Notes: generated by a model from the sequence alone, not told the origin. A DNA stretch of 64,000 nt from Isochrysis galbana (GCA_018136815.1 CM030932.1:4029790-4093789), one strand, 5' to 3'. Shown: positions 49,680 to 60,442, counted from the stretch's first letter. Numbers and translations are program-made.

Positions 49680-50240
49680 GAGTACGGGTACGACGCTTAC
49701 AACCAAACGTCGAGAAGAAGATTCACATCTCGCAGAGAGTCGAGGAAGAGAAGGAATCGAGGAGTTGAAGAATCCGATGAAATTGGTTGCGCGGACATGG
49801 TTTCGTCAAGATGTCAGCAACCATCTAATGCCCTTTGACGTGCTTGAGCGTGAGGACCTGTTTAGCGACGAGGTCGCGCAAAAAGGCTCCTGCACGCAAG
49901 ATATGCTTAGTCTTCTTGAAAGCCACCGGATCAAAAGCCATGTCTACGGCGGACTTGGAATCCGAGTAAACGATCGAAGGGCCATTAAGAAGAATGCCGA
50001 GATCCGTGATGAGGTCTCGAATAAAGATGAGATCTTTGGCGGTAAGCATCGCGCCAAAATACTCAGCCTCGGCACTCGAGAGAGAAACGGATCGTTGCAT
50101 CTTTGAGAACCATTGTATGGGGCAGCCGTAGAAGAAGAAGAGGGCGCCACTACATGAGTACTTTGCTTCCCAATTTGAATCCACAAAGGTTACAAAGGAC
50201 ATCTTTGGATTGGGAGCAAAGTGTAGGACGCGGTCTCTGG
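49680..50240 (-). pseudogene. Ty1/copia RNase H domain fragment
   Basis: The minus frame reads RVLHFAPNPKMSFVTFVDSN, GALFFFYGCPIQWFSKMQRS, VSLSSAEAEYFGAMLTAKDL, IRDLITDLGI, YSDSKSAVDMAFDPVAFKKT, KHILRAGAFLRD, LKHVKGH. A stop codon sits where a Gln is expected, followed by MVADILTKPCPRNQ. The LSSAEAEY, DSKSA and ADILTKP blocks identify the copia RNase H and its end. A purine-rich tract (AGGAGGGGG on the minus strand, about 49665) follows before the LTR-like repeat. Integrase and RT are missing. Confidence 0.88.
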
Positions 50241-50526
50241 AGCCGCAGATTTTTGGGCAGCATCCTCGACTTGCGTCAACAGTCGCTTATGCCGCCGATC
50301 TTACGGGCTCTTCTCCCGTCGTTCTCTCGTTTCTCTGCACGTGGTTGTCGCGCGCGTTCTACTGTGTTACTATAAGTGTCGCGCGCGTTACCGTGAATGT
50401 GCGTGCGTGCAAATGTAGGAGATCTTATTGGTTTGAGATTACTCTGGCGATGCGTTCGGCGATGGCGCTCTGCCTCGCACAAGCCGCGATGGTTGCCGCA
50501 TGGGCATGGGCACCACCGCGATAGGG

Positions 50527-50642
50527 CTGAGGTTTATTGTACGGGCCCACCCCGGGGGGTGTCCGGTGTCCGCGATGGAGAGAGGGGGGCGCGAGAGGGG
50601 GGCGCGAGGCCCCCATTGACCCCTACTTATAAAAGTAGGTTG
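50527..50642 (-). repeat. Dispersed repeat G, copy 1
   Basis: On the minus strand CCTACTTTTATAAGTAGGGG, TCAATGGGGGCCTCGCGCCC and GGGTGGGCCCGTACAATAAA. It recurs in + orientation at 56692-56800. Confidence 0.8.
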
Positions 50643-50743
50643 AACGCCAACGCCGTTATTGTGAAAAGAATTACGGATACGAATCCGAAGGTTCGGCGGG
50701 AGAGCCTGTAAGAGAACGCGGCCCTTCGTCGCGTCTGCTTAGC

Positions 50744-50971
50744 CCCCCGTGTGGCGTGGCCCTTCCTCCCTCTTCGCCTGATTCCGCGGAGGTGATGCGA
50801 GCGCGCAAGATGGCGCGGCTCCGCGTCACTTACGAGTCGAGCCATGCCGCCTTGGCTGAAGAAGAAGCGGAGGCGGAGGCGGAGATGCGAGCGCAGGTGC
50901 GAAGCCGCAGGCGGAAGACGGAGGAGGAGGAGGTGGCGGTGGCCAGACTGTGGGGCGCCAAACAGTTGTAG
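50744..50971 (+). CDS. Small charged helical protein or exon, copy 1
   Basis: The frame reads VALPPSSPDSAEVMRARKMA, RLRVTYESSHAALAEEEAEA, EAEMRAQVRSRRRKTEEEEV, AVARLWGAKQL and a stop. It is an intact version of the segment at 38283-38500. The Ala/Glu/Arg content suggests a single helix or coiled coil, possibly a C-terminal exon of a longer element or host gene. It lies near the A2-type end at 51357, as the A-end protein lies near A ends. No family recognised. Confidence 0.45.
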   Translation, partial: PPCGVALPPSSPDSAEVMRARKMARLRVTYESSHAALAEEEAEAEAEMRAQVRSRRRKTEEEEVAVARLWGAKQL

Positions 50972-51357
50972 TAGTAGTAGCCTATCCCCTATGTTTATGA
51001 GAGTGAGTGTGCGTGCCATTACTTGTTCCTAGACAATTAACAATCGCATTGTACAAATACAACTTTGGCAATGACAATGTAGCTGTTTATGGTCTCCGGC
51101 TGGAGTTTAAGATCTCCGGCTGAGGCTCGTTTGGGTGGCATAATAAAGGGGAAGGGTGCTTGCGCTTGCCGCGGCAGGGAGTCTAGTCTTGAGTGAGCGC
51201 TAATCCCGTCCGTTTGCCGCGCCGCGACCCATAAAAATTTGTTAAAAATTAAAAATCAATCCATAGTCCATAGTCCATAGTCCATAGACCATACGCGATA
51301 CGTGAAAACAAAACGTCCACGTGGTCCTCTTTCGACGGTCGACGGAACGCGACCTCA

Positions 51358-51486
51358 AGAATGCCCCGCGCGGACTCGGAACGGCCGCGAGGGAGAAGTG
51401 AGAAGCAGAGAACTCAGAACTCAGTATAAACATACAGAGGTTAGAATGAGCATCCACGATGCATGAGATGGATGTATCCATGATAC
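51358..51486 (-). repeat. LTR-like repeat, copy 2
   Basis: Direct copy of 49497-49642. It is immediately followed by the truncated transposon D end (51487-51734). Confidence 0.6.
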
Positions 51487-51734
51487 TGTTTATTAAATGA
51501 TGAGGAACCGATCCCCCCGCGGGCGCGCGGGCGCGTCCGCAAATTCTTTACGGGTAGAGCGTGAGCGCGCGTGACGGAGGGGGGAGAGAGAGGGGGCGAA
51601 TCGCACCATTTCCTGGCGAAGATTTTCGTGGCGGCAGGTGGCACCCCCTGGAGGTTCTTTATTGAGCATATCGCCACGGTCAAAAAATGCAACCCAACCC
51701 TTACTAATGGGTAAGCCCCTGTTTGACCGCCCTA
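51487..51734 (-). mobile_element. Transposon D left-end fragment (inverted)
   Basis: The outer end at 51734 reads TAGGGCGGTCAAACAGGGGC in inverse. Then come ATTTTTTGACCGTGG, CCACCTGCCGCCACGAAAAT, CTTCGCCAGGAAATGGTGCG, matching 23269-23520. It is cut at the LTR-like repeat. Confidence 0.75.
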
Positions 51735-52322
51735 CTAATAGAGGCCTCGGGCCTCCTCGCCGGCGCCCGGCGCTGGGCTTTCGGATCTCACCTCGCATTC
51801 ATCTTTCCAGTTCCACTCGCCGTCCACCGTCGGTCTCCGCGACTTCCTCGGCGGCTCGTCCAGAGCTCCTTTCATCAGGGACCCACAGCTTGCCGGGCAG
51901 AGGGAGGATCCCGCTGGGCTTCTTCTACAACCCCCGCTGCTGGTGTACTGTGCTCGTAGGAAAATGTGCTCCATACACATCCTTCACATGGAGTAAAGTA
52001 CTCCCGATCGACAGGGGACTCTTGCACTCCTAGATCATAGCGACGTCTTGCCCTCTCTATCCAATTCCTTCATCAAGCTGCGTGGGCAAAAGGCGTGAGG
52101 AACAGAGGAAATGAAAGAGCGGAAGGGCAGAAGATGAGCGCGGGAAGAAGGTGGGGGACGAGGAGAGCAGCAGGAAGCGGAATTGAGCTGCTGTGGGTGG
52201 GGGGGGGGGGTAAGAAGAGAGAAGAGGAGGGGGTGTAAGCGATATGAGTGATTCGTACAGGGGAGTGACCGCGGGAAGGGGGGGGGGGGGGCGAGGAAGG
52301 GGGGTGAAGGGGAGGGCGAGCG
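51735..52322. other. 5' flank of the TIR/ankyrin gene
   Basis: No gene. It has two G runs (about 52199-52210 and 52278-52291) and purine-rich sequence up to the ATG at 52323. Confidence 0.4.
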
Positions 52323-55310
52323 ATGGGCTGCAACTCCTCTCGCGCGGAGAAAGAGGTGGATGACGCCCCCTCGACGGAGGAGAAGGAGCAGCTTGTGACG
52401 CCCAGCGGAAGATCACGGGCCAGCGTGATGAAAGCAGAGAAAGAGCTTTGCGCCGCAGCCGAGGAGGCTGAGGCCGCGCAGCTCGCTGAGCTGGACAATG
52501 GCGATGACCGAATGGCGATGAGCTGGGACGGTGGTATCACTTTCCACTACGGAGACCCAGCGCAGCCCATCCCAACGACGTCACGACGCCATGCGGCCGA
52601 GGCCCGTTGCTACAGGGCGGTGGTGGCCAAGGATGCGGCAAGTGCCCCGAGCATTGATGAGCACGGGTCGCAGCAACTGAATCGTGGCGTCTATGTGTGG
52701 TGGCTTATCCTCTTCGCCCAGCTCTGTGACGAATCGTGGACGACTGCAGATGTCGTGCGGCTGAAGGTGTGGGTCAGATGCGGACTTGCGACTTGGCTTA
52801 CCTTGGCACATGGCACGTCTCAATGCCACCGCGCATGCATCATGATGCTCTCAGGTTCGTCCGATGACGCGGCGGCGCCGATGCCGATTTGTCGAGTTGG
52901 AGCAGATGCAAGATAAGACGGGACCGGCCGCAGTCTTTGTCTCACACACCTGGGGTGCTCGATTCAGGTACGTTGCGACTGTGCTGGGCACGCCATGCCA
53001 CTTTCATCAATGCTTGAGCAGGATGGACCGATACGTGGGGCTGCGTGAACGTGCAACGCGCCAATACCACCGCATTAAGTTTCCAGAGAGTTTAATCGTT
53101 TCGCGCCTGTGTGCTTCTCTCGGCATCTAGGGAGCTGATTGCAGGCATCTCGTACGCGTTGCCCATGGATACCTTGGTTTGGCTCGACATCTTTGCCGTA
53201 CGACAATGGCCGGGCAACGGCGCCGACATCGACTTCCGCCCCGTGGTTCAAAAGACAAACGCATTGTTGCTCATTGCGAGACATCTAGATCAAGTGCGTG
53301 CGCACGGCTAGAGCGGGACAGTGCGGGGCGATCTGTTTGCGTGGGTGGGGCATCATGATAGCGCCCGGCCTTACTTACAGTCTGGGTGGCCTCGGCTCGC
53401 GGCCGCGACTGTAGGCCGCTTTGGCTCCACTACGGCACGGGGGATAAAGTGCTTTTCTGCTTGTCTCAGTCTCACGCACCAATTGCGTACATCCTGACAT
53501 CCTGACTGTCCGACGTCATACCATGCATTACTTTTGCCGTGCAGGTTGCGCAAATCAGACCGGGCGCTATCCAGTACGCCAATTGCCAGCTCGACATGCT
53601 GGGTGGCCCCGGCGAGCCCAAGACTTTGCAGGTGCTGCCCCTTAGTTACACATTCTGCTTTGCACACATGGAGTCTGCGCCTAGATAGGGGGCCTCCTCT
53701 TCTCGGTTTGGGCTCAGTGAAGATGTTCACACCATCACTCTATGACGCGCTTCAGTTTGTTGGACGACGCGAGAAGAAGCTACCCTCCGATCAGCTGACC
53801 ACCTGTGCCTTCTTCCGAATCTGGTGCGTTGTTGAGCTCGTGGCCGCCCTCCTTGCCGAGATTCCCGTCCTCATGCTGGTCGGCGCCGAGGTGAAAGGTC
53901 CTGAACAGAGTGAACCACCAGTTGAGCAACCAGAGCACGCGAAAGCATCCCTCGACTACAAAGGAGTCAAACTTTCCCTTGTCGGAGGCAAGGAAGGCAG
54001 AGCGGAAGAGGATGAGAGTAAACCACTCGGGATGTTCGAGCCGGACACGTCGATGCTGGACACGCTGTTTGAATGTGTCGACGTGGGCAAAGCCATCGCA
54101 ACAGTGAGCATTGGCACACCGCCAAGCATCAACGAGAAGGCATGGCGGCGGGGAGCGTCATTTCGCATGTCGCTGCCCTCCACCCCCACTTCCTAGGACT
54201 GCACCCCGCCTTGTGTGGTGCGGGCACTGCCATCCGATCGAGTTGATGGCCATCTTCGCCTGATGGATTCGCCTACTCTCCTATCGGGCCTTATTCCCCA
54301 GGTGGAAGCTGACAGGGTGCGCGAGCTAGAATCCGTCAAGAAGGAAGTGGGCGTCACTCGTGCCAATTGCAAGGCGCGGGGCGCCATCATTGGTGCGAAG
54401 CACTCGATGTATGTCGTTCCTGTGCTACACGCTGTGGCGACTCGAGAGCTTTCGCACCTTAGCCGACTCTCAGATCCTCAAGAGCGAGCGGCTGCATTGG
54501 TGGCAGCAGCCTCGGTCGGTTTGACGGCAGGGCTAGAGGTGTGTATGCCACGTCACGTACCAGGATGCGTAGGGCCTTTCAGTGCTGTTGGGGAATGGCT
54601 TGAGACGCCAGCTGCATCATCAATCGACGCGCTCGCGTCAATTACAACACTTGCGCGCTCCTCCGCCGTCGTGGGCCATCGACCTTAGGAGTCCCTTTCC
54701 CCTACAGGTCCTTCTTTCTCTCGGCACTGATGGCGAGGCGAACGGGACCGCCGACACGTTTGACGAATCAACTCTCGAGGCGGCACTTGTAGCGGCGGCT
54801 TGTGGCGGCCATGTCGCTGCCCTCAAGCTACTTCTCTCACACGCTCCACCCCCGGAATCTGCCGTCCAAGAAGGGTTCTTGAGGGCATGTAGCGGCGGGC
54901 AGTGCGATGCCGCCGCGTTGCTCCTCGATGCCGGAGCTCCCATCGAGGCACGGAACGGGTCGGGAATGACAGGCCTCATCCTCGCCGCCTCCTGCGGCGC
55001 CAATGAATTGTGTGAGATGCTCATTGAAAGGGGTGCGGAGATCAACGCGACGAGCAAGAGCTATTGGACGGCCATCGTGTGGGCCTCCGACCGTCAGCAA
55101 GTGTCGTCAGTTGCTTTCCTTATGGAGAAGGGCGCCATCATCTACGGCGCAATGAATTGGGCACGGGATCAAGCCATTATAGACATGCTCACTGCTCGTG
55201 GTTGCTACAAGGGTGATACCTGCAAGGTCAACATCGAGAGCCATCGCATTACCCTGCGCAAGGACCGAACACCATTTCGGGGAAGCGATAACTCGGAATC
55301 GTCCGGTTGA
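52323..55310 (+). CDS. Predicted N-myristoylated TIR-like / ankyrin signalling protein (multi-exon, borders partly approximate)
   Basis: It starts MGCNSSRAEKEV, a good N-myristoylation and palmitoylation signal. Recognisable exons: 52323-about 52684 (coiled-coil-like acidic leader); about 52865-52967 (AVFVSHTWG); 53131-53293 (DTLVWLDIFAVRQWPGN then DFRPVVQ and ALLLIARHLDQ); 53545-53631 (IQYANCQLDMLGGPGEPKTL); about 53717-54112 (CAFFRIWCVVELVAALLAEI and a long tail); about 54197-54539; about 54708-55310. The FVSHTWG .. WLDIFAVRQ .. R.WC..E pattern is the TIR-like domain common in algal and protist proteins. The last exons carry ankyrin repeats (TLEAALVAAACGGHVAALKL, GFLRACSGGQCDAAALLLDA, TGLILAASCGANELCEMLIE). 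A membrane-associated sensor or scaffold is inferred. The phase between the fourth and fifth exons was not resolved. Confidence 0.78.
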
Positions 55311-56104
55311 GACCGCCCCAGTCTGGAGATCTGATGCAGCCACTCCTACTTTGTTGTGATACAATGCGGATACATCTTGCCCCCAAGTAGCAGGTGCGCT
55401 CGGTACATTTCTCGGTTTACATTGCCAATCGCTTCCTGCACATTTTTTCGCCTTCAACAGTCGTGTTGTCGAGGCTTATGTTGGGTTGTACCGGAACACT
55501 AAAATCTCTATTTAATGACGGCTGTTCTATTGCTCACACCTCATACTTGGACTCGCTTGAGCGGGACCTCCAAGTTCGCTGGTGGCAACGGGAATCGAAG
55601 CCATGCAGCCGTAGGGGATGCTTGGCGTAAGGCTAAGATGTGATGTGGACAACAACAGGTGAGATGGAGGTGACACGTCATCAACATATGACACTCTACA
55701 TCGCATGAGGTGATATCTAAGTCTGCGCCTATGTGAGCCTCTGTGGAGCGTGGTAGATGGAGTGGCTGTGTACGGTAGATGTGGAAGGATATTGAATGTT
55801 TGACGCAAACGTGGCCTCAGACGGCATGGCGACGAGTGGGATGGGGACGGAGCACTTAGGTACGAGAACAAGGGCGACAGGGGCTTGGCGAGGGGCGCGA
55901 CGACGAACAACGTAGACTCGGCGGGAAAGAAACCAAACAAGAAAGCAGAAAGGGGGTCTTCGACTGCGTAAGCGTAGCAGCCTCAACTATAATATCTCAT
56001 CTCGGTGGAGGGAGGATACTTTCTAATTCTAAAAACGAAGGGCTGATGGCGTAGCTCATAAGCGACATAGCCACCGAACAGGATGTCCCAGTCAACAAAT
56101 TCGG
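55311..56104. other. No gene seen
   Basis: 3' flank of the TIR/ankyrin gene, AT-richer. No conserved frame on either strand. Confidence 0.4.
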
Positions 56105-56475
56105 ACCCTTTGCCGGAGATAAGAGTGGAGGCGTATAATAATACACCATCTGATCGTTAGTACCACTTCACCTACTAGCCCAGTACTATCACAACACCCC
56201 TGAGCGCACTTGCCCGTACACCTTGACGCGTGCTGATGCCACAGCCACATACACGTATGTACCCCTTCCAATCTCCCCCCTCGCAGACCCCCGGCTCCCA
56301 TTATAACTCCCCACAAGTTACAATGAGGGGAACACCCAGTGAGACGAGCCGACCTACGTCGGGCGACTCACCAGGGAAAAGCACTGGGGGAGGGGGGGGT
56401 CCTCTCGTTCGTGAAGCAGAACAGCCCTTACAGCTCACGCCGCGAGCGGTCCTCGAGAAATAAGTGACTGCGCCT
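56105..56475 (+). repeat. Dispersed repeat F, copy 2
   Basis: GATAAGAGTGGAGGCGTATA, CCCAGTACTATCACAACACC, GACCTACGTCGG and CTCGAGAAATAAGTGACTGC. Same order as 8744-9130. Confidence 0.75.
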
Positions 56476-56539
56476 CGAAGTACCTGACACTAGCCACTAG
56501 ACACTAGACTACTTGACTACTAGTGCCACTAACTAGGGT

Positions 56540-56690
56540 ATAATAATATAACTGAGCATTAATTAGTACCACTACTCTCACTAGCCCGGTACTAACACGA
56601 CACCCCTGAGCGCACTTGCCCGTACACCTTGGCGCGTGCCGTTGCCACAGATACATACACCTATGCACCCCTCCAAATCTCCGCCCCCTC
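56540..56690 (+). repeat. Dispersed repeat F, copy 3 (first half only)
   Basis: TAATAATATAACTGAGCATT, CTAGCCCGGTACTAACACGA and CCACAGATACATACACCTAT. It is replaced by repeat G at about 56692. Confidence 0.7.
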
Positions 56691-56691
56691 G

Positions 56692-56800
56692 AACCTACTT
56701 TTATAAGTGGGGGTCAATGGGGGCCTCGCGCCCCCCTCACTCCATCGTCGCGGACACCCCCCGGGGTGGGCCCGTACAACCAACCTCAGCCCCTGCCCTG
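56692..56800 (+). repeat. Dispersed repeat G, copy 2
   Basis: CCTACTTTTATAAGTGGGGG, TCAATGGGGGCCTCGCGCCC, ACACCCCCCGGGGTGGGCCC. Inverse of 50527-50642. Confidence 0.8.
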
Positions 56801-57292
56801 CAATCATCATCATGGCCCAGACCCTTCGTGGGCGCGTGCCGCGATTCGCACTCCCACGCCCATACTGCGCCTGCCCTCGAGCTGACTCCCCCCCCCTTCC
56901 CAGGTCGCCAGGCATACAGAGGCCGCTGGAAGGCTCCAATGGCCAGCGTGGCAAGCGGGGGAGAGGCAAGGGGGGGCCAGGGGCTGAGCCCTAGCCTCCA
57001 CTGCCCCCTGAGCTGCCCTTGCTGGCCCTCTGAGAGCCCCCAAAGGTCTTCTGAGAGCAGGCCGTGGCGCGCCGCATGGCGACGCGCCGCAGGGAGAGGG
57101 GTGGAGGAGAATGGAGAGAGGGAGAGGGGGGTTTTGCACCCCCCCCGATGGAGTGCGGTGTGCGGTAAGAAACGGGCCCCGTTTGCGTTAGCAAACGGGC
57201 GAAGGGGGGCGGCTGGCGACAGGAGGGGGAGAAGAAGGGAGTGGCTCAAGGCGTCCGTGTGGCAGGTAGTAGGCAGGTATCGGGGGGCGCAG
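56801..57292. other. GC-rich insert between repeat copies, no gene
   Basis: Open on both strands but low complexity. Flanked by repeat F halves, so probably part of a larger mobile unit. Confidence 0.4.
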
Positions 57293-57640
57293 TCATTTAT
57301 TTCTTCGAGGACTGCTCGCGGCGCGAGCTGTAAGGGCCGTTCTGCTTCTCGACGAGAGGTCCCCCCCCCCCCCCCGGTGTTTTCCCCCGGTGAGTCGCCC
57401 GACGTCCCGACGTAGGTCGGTTCGCCTCACTGGGTTTTCCCTCATTGTCATTGTCACTGTAACTTGTGGGGAGTGCCGGGGGTTTGCGAGGGGGGACATT
57501 TGAAGGGATGAAGGGATGCATATGTGTATGTGTCTGTGCCACCACTTCAAGGCGTGCGGGCAGGTGCGCTGAGGGGTGTCGTGATAGTACCGGGCTGGTG
57601 GGAGTAGTGGTGCTAACGCTCAGTTGTTTTATTATTATTA
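57293..57640 (-). repeat. Dispersed repeat F, copy 4 (inverted)
   Basis: The whole repeat read on the minus strand, from TAATAATAATAAAACAACTG to CTCGAAGAAATAAATGACTG. Confidence 0.75.
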
Positions 57641-57895
57641 TATCCAAATCTCCCCCCTCGCAGGCCCCCGCCTCCCATTCTGCTAACTCGCCACAAGTTA
57701 AAATGATGGAAAACCCATTGAGGCGGACCGACCTACGTCGGGCGACTCTCCGAGAAAAAGCACCGGGGGGCCGGGGGGGGGGAGGAACCTCTCGTCGTGA
57801 AGGAGAACGGCCCTTGACAGCTCGCGCCGCGAGCGGTCCTCGAGAAATAAGCGACTGCGCCCCGCGATACCTGCCACTGCCACCGGGGTATCTCA
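57641..57895 (+). repeat. Dispersed repeat F, copy 5 (second half)
   Basis: TCCCCCCTCGCAGGCCCCCG, CCACAAGTTAAAATGATGG, GACCTACGTCGG and CTCGAGAAATAAGCGACTGC. It is adjacent to and inverted relative to copy 4, giving a palindrome-like block. Confidence 0.75.
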
Positions 57896-58690
57896 AGACG
57901 TCTTGAGTCACTGCGCTGTGCACTGTGCAATGTGCACGATGGCGCAGAGCGACACCACTCATGGCAGTTAACTTCAAAGAGCACTGCCAAGACCCCTCTC
58001 ACGGCGCTGATATCGCTCTACGCCACGACACTTACTTCTTCGTCACCTTGGGTAGGAGAGCCCACCTGCGCGCAGACACGCAGATGCCATGTACGGCTTC
58101 GCGGGCTGGGAGTGTACATACAAGTCTGAGGCGCACAGCGCACAGCGCACAGCGCCTCAAACCCGACGAGGCGATCGCTGATATCCGAGACTGCGGTGGG
58201 CGGGGGGGGAGGGCGGGGCAGAGGGGACCACCAGAGAGCCAGCAGAAGGGCTCCGTCAGCGGCCAGCGTGAACATCAAAGCGTGCAATTGGACCAAAGTA
58301 CTAGGAATTCGTGCTACTTTACAAACTCCAATTTTAGGGGTGCCCTGCACCTCCCCCATGTGAAAAAACGGACCGTGAAACTCCGATTTTCGGGCCTCAA
58401 TTTTCTCTCGGGTGTCGTATGCGTAGGCCCTGGCTGGAGTTCTCACGGGTCGCTGGCACCCATCAATCAGTGTGGCAGCAGGTCGGAGAGTGCGACTGAA
58501 GGCCACACGGCGTTCCTTTTTGCTTTTCTTGTCGAGATTGGGAGACTTTAGAGTACTACTTTTTGCTCTTCTAGAGTAGCATCGAATTCTCTTGTTCCGC
58601 GACCTTCCCGCGACCGCGCGGCGCGGCGTGGACGCAGCCGCCGTCAGGAGCACGTGCGGCTTGCAGGCCGCTCAGTGGGCGGGCGTGAGC
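57896..58690. other. UBL5 5' flank; no other supported gene
   Basis: It contains GCGCACAGC repeats (about 58131-58153) and TAGAGTACTAC / CTAGAGTAGC motifs near 58550-58580. The long + frame from 57925 has no conserved block. Confidence 0.4.
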
Positions 58691-59030
58691 ATGATCGAGG
58701 TGATATGCAATGACCGGCTCGGCAAAAAGATCCGAGTCAAGTGCAACCCAGGTGGACACCAGCCCATGTGCAGGCGCCTGCACCCCAGATACTGCTGCCT
58801 CTCCAGTGCGCATGATGCTGTGCCCCATTCTCTGAGTATCTCCACACACCTCGCCCATCCGCCCCACAGACGACACTGTCGGTGACCTGAAGAAGCTCTT
58901 GGCCGCACAGACTGGAACACGGCCAGAGAAGCTGCGCATCCAGAAGTGGTATACGATATACAAGGACCACATCACTCTAGAGGACTACGAGATCCACGAC
59001 GGGATGGGCCTAGAGCTCTACTACAACTAG
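58691..59030 (+). CDS. UBL5: Ubiquitin-like protein 5 (UBL5/Hub1)
   Basis: Exons 58691-58751 and 58870-59030 (intron 118 bp, GTGGAC..CCACAG) give exactly 73 residues, the family length. It reads [73 protein letters not shown]. The C-terminal di-tyrosine followed by a single residue, without the GG of conjugated ubiquitin-like proteins, is typical of Hub1/UBL5. That protein binds spliceosomal Snu66 and modulates splice-site use without covalent conjugation. The D-D-T-V-G-D-L and W-Y-T-I-Y-K-D-H blocks are nearly invariant. Confidence 0.98.
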
Positions 59031-59704
59031 ATACTGAGGATGGGCCTACCGCAGCTGCGCTCGTTCCACGAGAGGAGGAAGTAGTGCTACTGTGCAAGGA
59101 AAAGCGACGTCAGGTTGTGCTTAGACTACCGGCCGTGCTGTTGTTGCAGACGCAACTTGCATGGGGTATCATATACTCCAACTCAATTTGTTTTTCACAA
59201 GCTTGACCTAGAGGACTAGCGGGCTTCCCAAGGTCACTATAGTCCAAGCACTTGTGTGGAGGGGAGCTGTGGTGTCGGAATGGATGGGTGTAGTGTGAGG
59301 AGTGAGTGTGGTGTGGCTGTTGGGTTTGTGACATGGTTTGCACCATCATTGGAGGGTGCACAGACGCACGACACGAGGGATGGGGAGACGGAGGAGCCTG
59401 CGGCAGCCTCGCAGTACGAGAGCTTCCCCGTCGACGGATGAGCAGGACGGAACTTGGGCATGGACATACGGAGCGCACGGAGCGGGGACTAGGAGCAATA
59501 CAATAGAGGATACAAGATATAGGACAACGGACAACATGCGGTGAACGTGGGAAGCCTAGAATGTAGAACGAAGAGGAAAGAGAGGAATAAACAAACATAA
59601 ACAGCCGCGTCGCGATCGCACAATAGGGTGGAGGGGGGCTCTGGTGTGGTGGCAACGTAGACAGAGGAAGGGGAGAGGAAAACAGCAAGGAATCGCGAGC
59701 GAAA
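59031..59704. other. No gene seen
   Basis: 3' flank of UBL5. Short open frames only, without conserved motifs. Confidence 0.4.
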
Positions 59705-59860
59705 ACAAACATTTCTTAATATTCTCACCACGTGCGCGGCCCTGAATAGATAGGTAGCTCGTAGCCACGCCCGCTCCCTTTCTCACTCCCTCTTCCTGCC
59801 TTGCGGCTCGTCCCCTCGTGCTCTACTTAGGGGCTCGGGATTTGGGTTTTCCAGTAGCGG
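59705..59860 (-). mobile_element. LINE 3'-end fragment (inverted)
   Basis: Minus strand: GAGCACGAGGGGACGAGCCG, GGGAGCGGGCGTGGCTACGA, GAATATTAAGAAATG at the end. It is collinear with 48420-48538. Its 5' limit is unclear (perhaps up to about 60060). Confidence 0.65.
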
Positions 59861-60160
59861 GGGGCGTGTACCGGCCCACCGGCCCCGAATGGACCAATGG
59901 CCAATGGCCTGGTTCTGGTTCTCTCCTTCCTTGCTCCTTGCCGAAGCAGCCTATTTTCATTCGTTGCCTTGGCCACGCGGGGAGACGCCGAGGGGCAAGC
60001 TTCGGAATTGGATCCGCAACATTAACGTAACAATCGCAGAGCATCATGCGAAAGCAGGCGAGGGGAGTGGGATGACGCCGGGGGTCTGCTCTGTCCCATG
60101 GAACTTCTGGCGGAGAGAATGCGTAGGATGGGAGAGAGTTTGAAACAATAATTGCTTGCT

Positions 60161-60178
60161 TGCGACATAAATAAGAAA
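60161..60178. repeat. Target-site duplication of the short LINE derivative, left
   Basis: TGCGACATAAATAAGAAA, exact copy at 60443-60460. Confidence 0.85.
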
Positions 60179-60442
60179 AAAAAACTTCTTAATATTCTCG
60201 CCGCGCGCGCGACCTCGCACCCTTACTGTGCGGCCAGCATGGCTGCCTTGTTGGGTGTGGCCGAGGCCACGGGCCGCGGGGTGCGACCGGGGTCGCACAC
60301 ACCTGCTCGGCTTCTGACGGCGGACGCGGTCGCTTCGACTGCGACAGGTCCATGGGGGCTGGGGGGCCGCCCTCGGCGGGGGGCCCGACGGAGAGGAGAG
60401 GCTCGCTGGCGCGCTCCATCGCGTCTAACTATAAAGTTAGTT
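60179..60442 (-). mobile_element. 264-bp internally deleted LINE derivative with 18-bp target duplication
   Basis: Minus strand: a 5' leader (AACTTTATAGTTAGACGCGA), the LINE start codon region (ATGGAGCGCGCC, encoding MERA and KRPRPPSEAEQV, WPRP), then a direct jump to the LINE 3' terminus (GCGCGCGGCGAGAATATTAA, GAAGTTTTTT). The first 200 bp correspond to 42145-42350 of the full-length element and the last 40 bp to 48505-48538. A perfect 18-bp duplication brackets it, so it moved as this short form. Confidence 0.85.

Larger units (their letters stand above)
49060..50525. repeat. 125-bp repeat units, three or more direct (+) and one inverted
   Basis: The unit TATCGCGGTGGTGCCCATGC, CATCGCGGCTTGTGCGAGGC, AGAGCGCCATCGCCGAACGC, AAACAGATAAGATTTCCTAC with GCACGCACGCACATTCAC occurs at about 49067-49189, 49190-49312 and 49313-49440. 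A diverged copy lies at 48655-48800, and one copy on the minus strand at about 50385-50522. Together they form an inverted frame around the copia remnant. Confidence 0.8.
48862..51357 (+). mobile_element. AB-family element (about 2.5 kb) with B-like left end and A2-like right end; nested insertions
   Basis: The left end (48862-48935) reads AGGTAGCGTTCCGTCAAATA, TGGGACATCACTCAAATGG, CGAATGTCCATAGTCG, like 13051-13110. The right end (51300-51357) is the inverse of an A2 end: GTGAAAACAAAACGTCCACG, GTCCTCTTTCGACGG, GACGGAACGCGACC. Between them lie a 125-bp repeat array, a Ty1/copia remnant, repeat G and the small charged gene. Pairing of these two ends is inferred from orientation. Confidence 0.6.

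Noticed and set aside
56636-57415. 259-codon + strand frame
   Set aside because: It crosses repeat G and the edge of repeat F and has no conserved motif.
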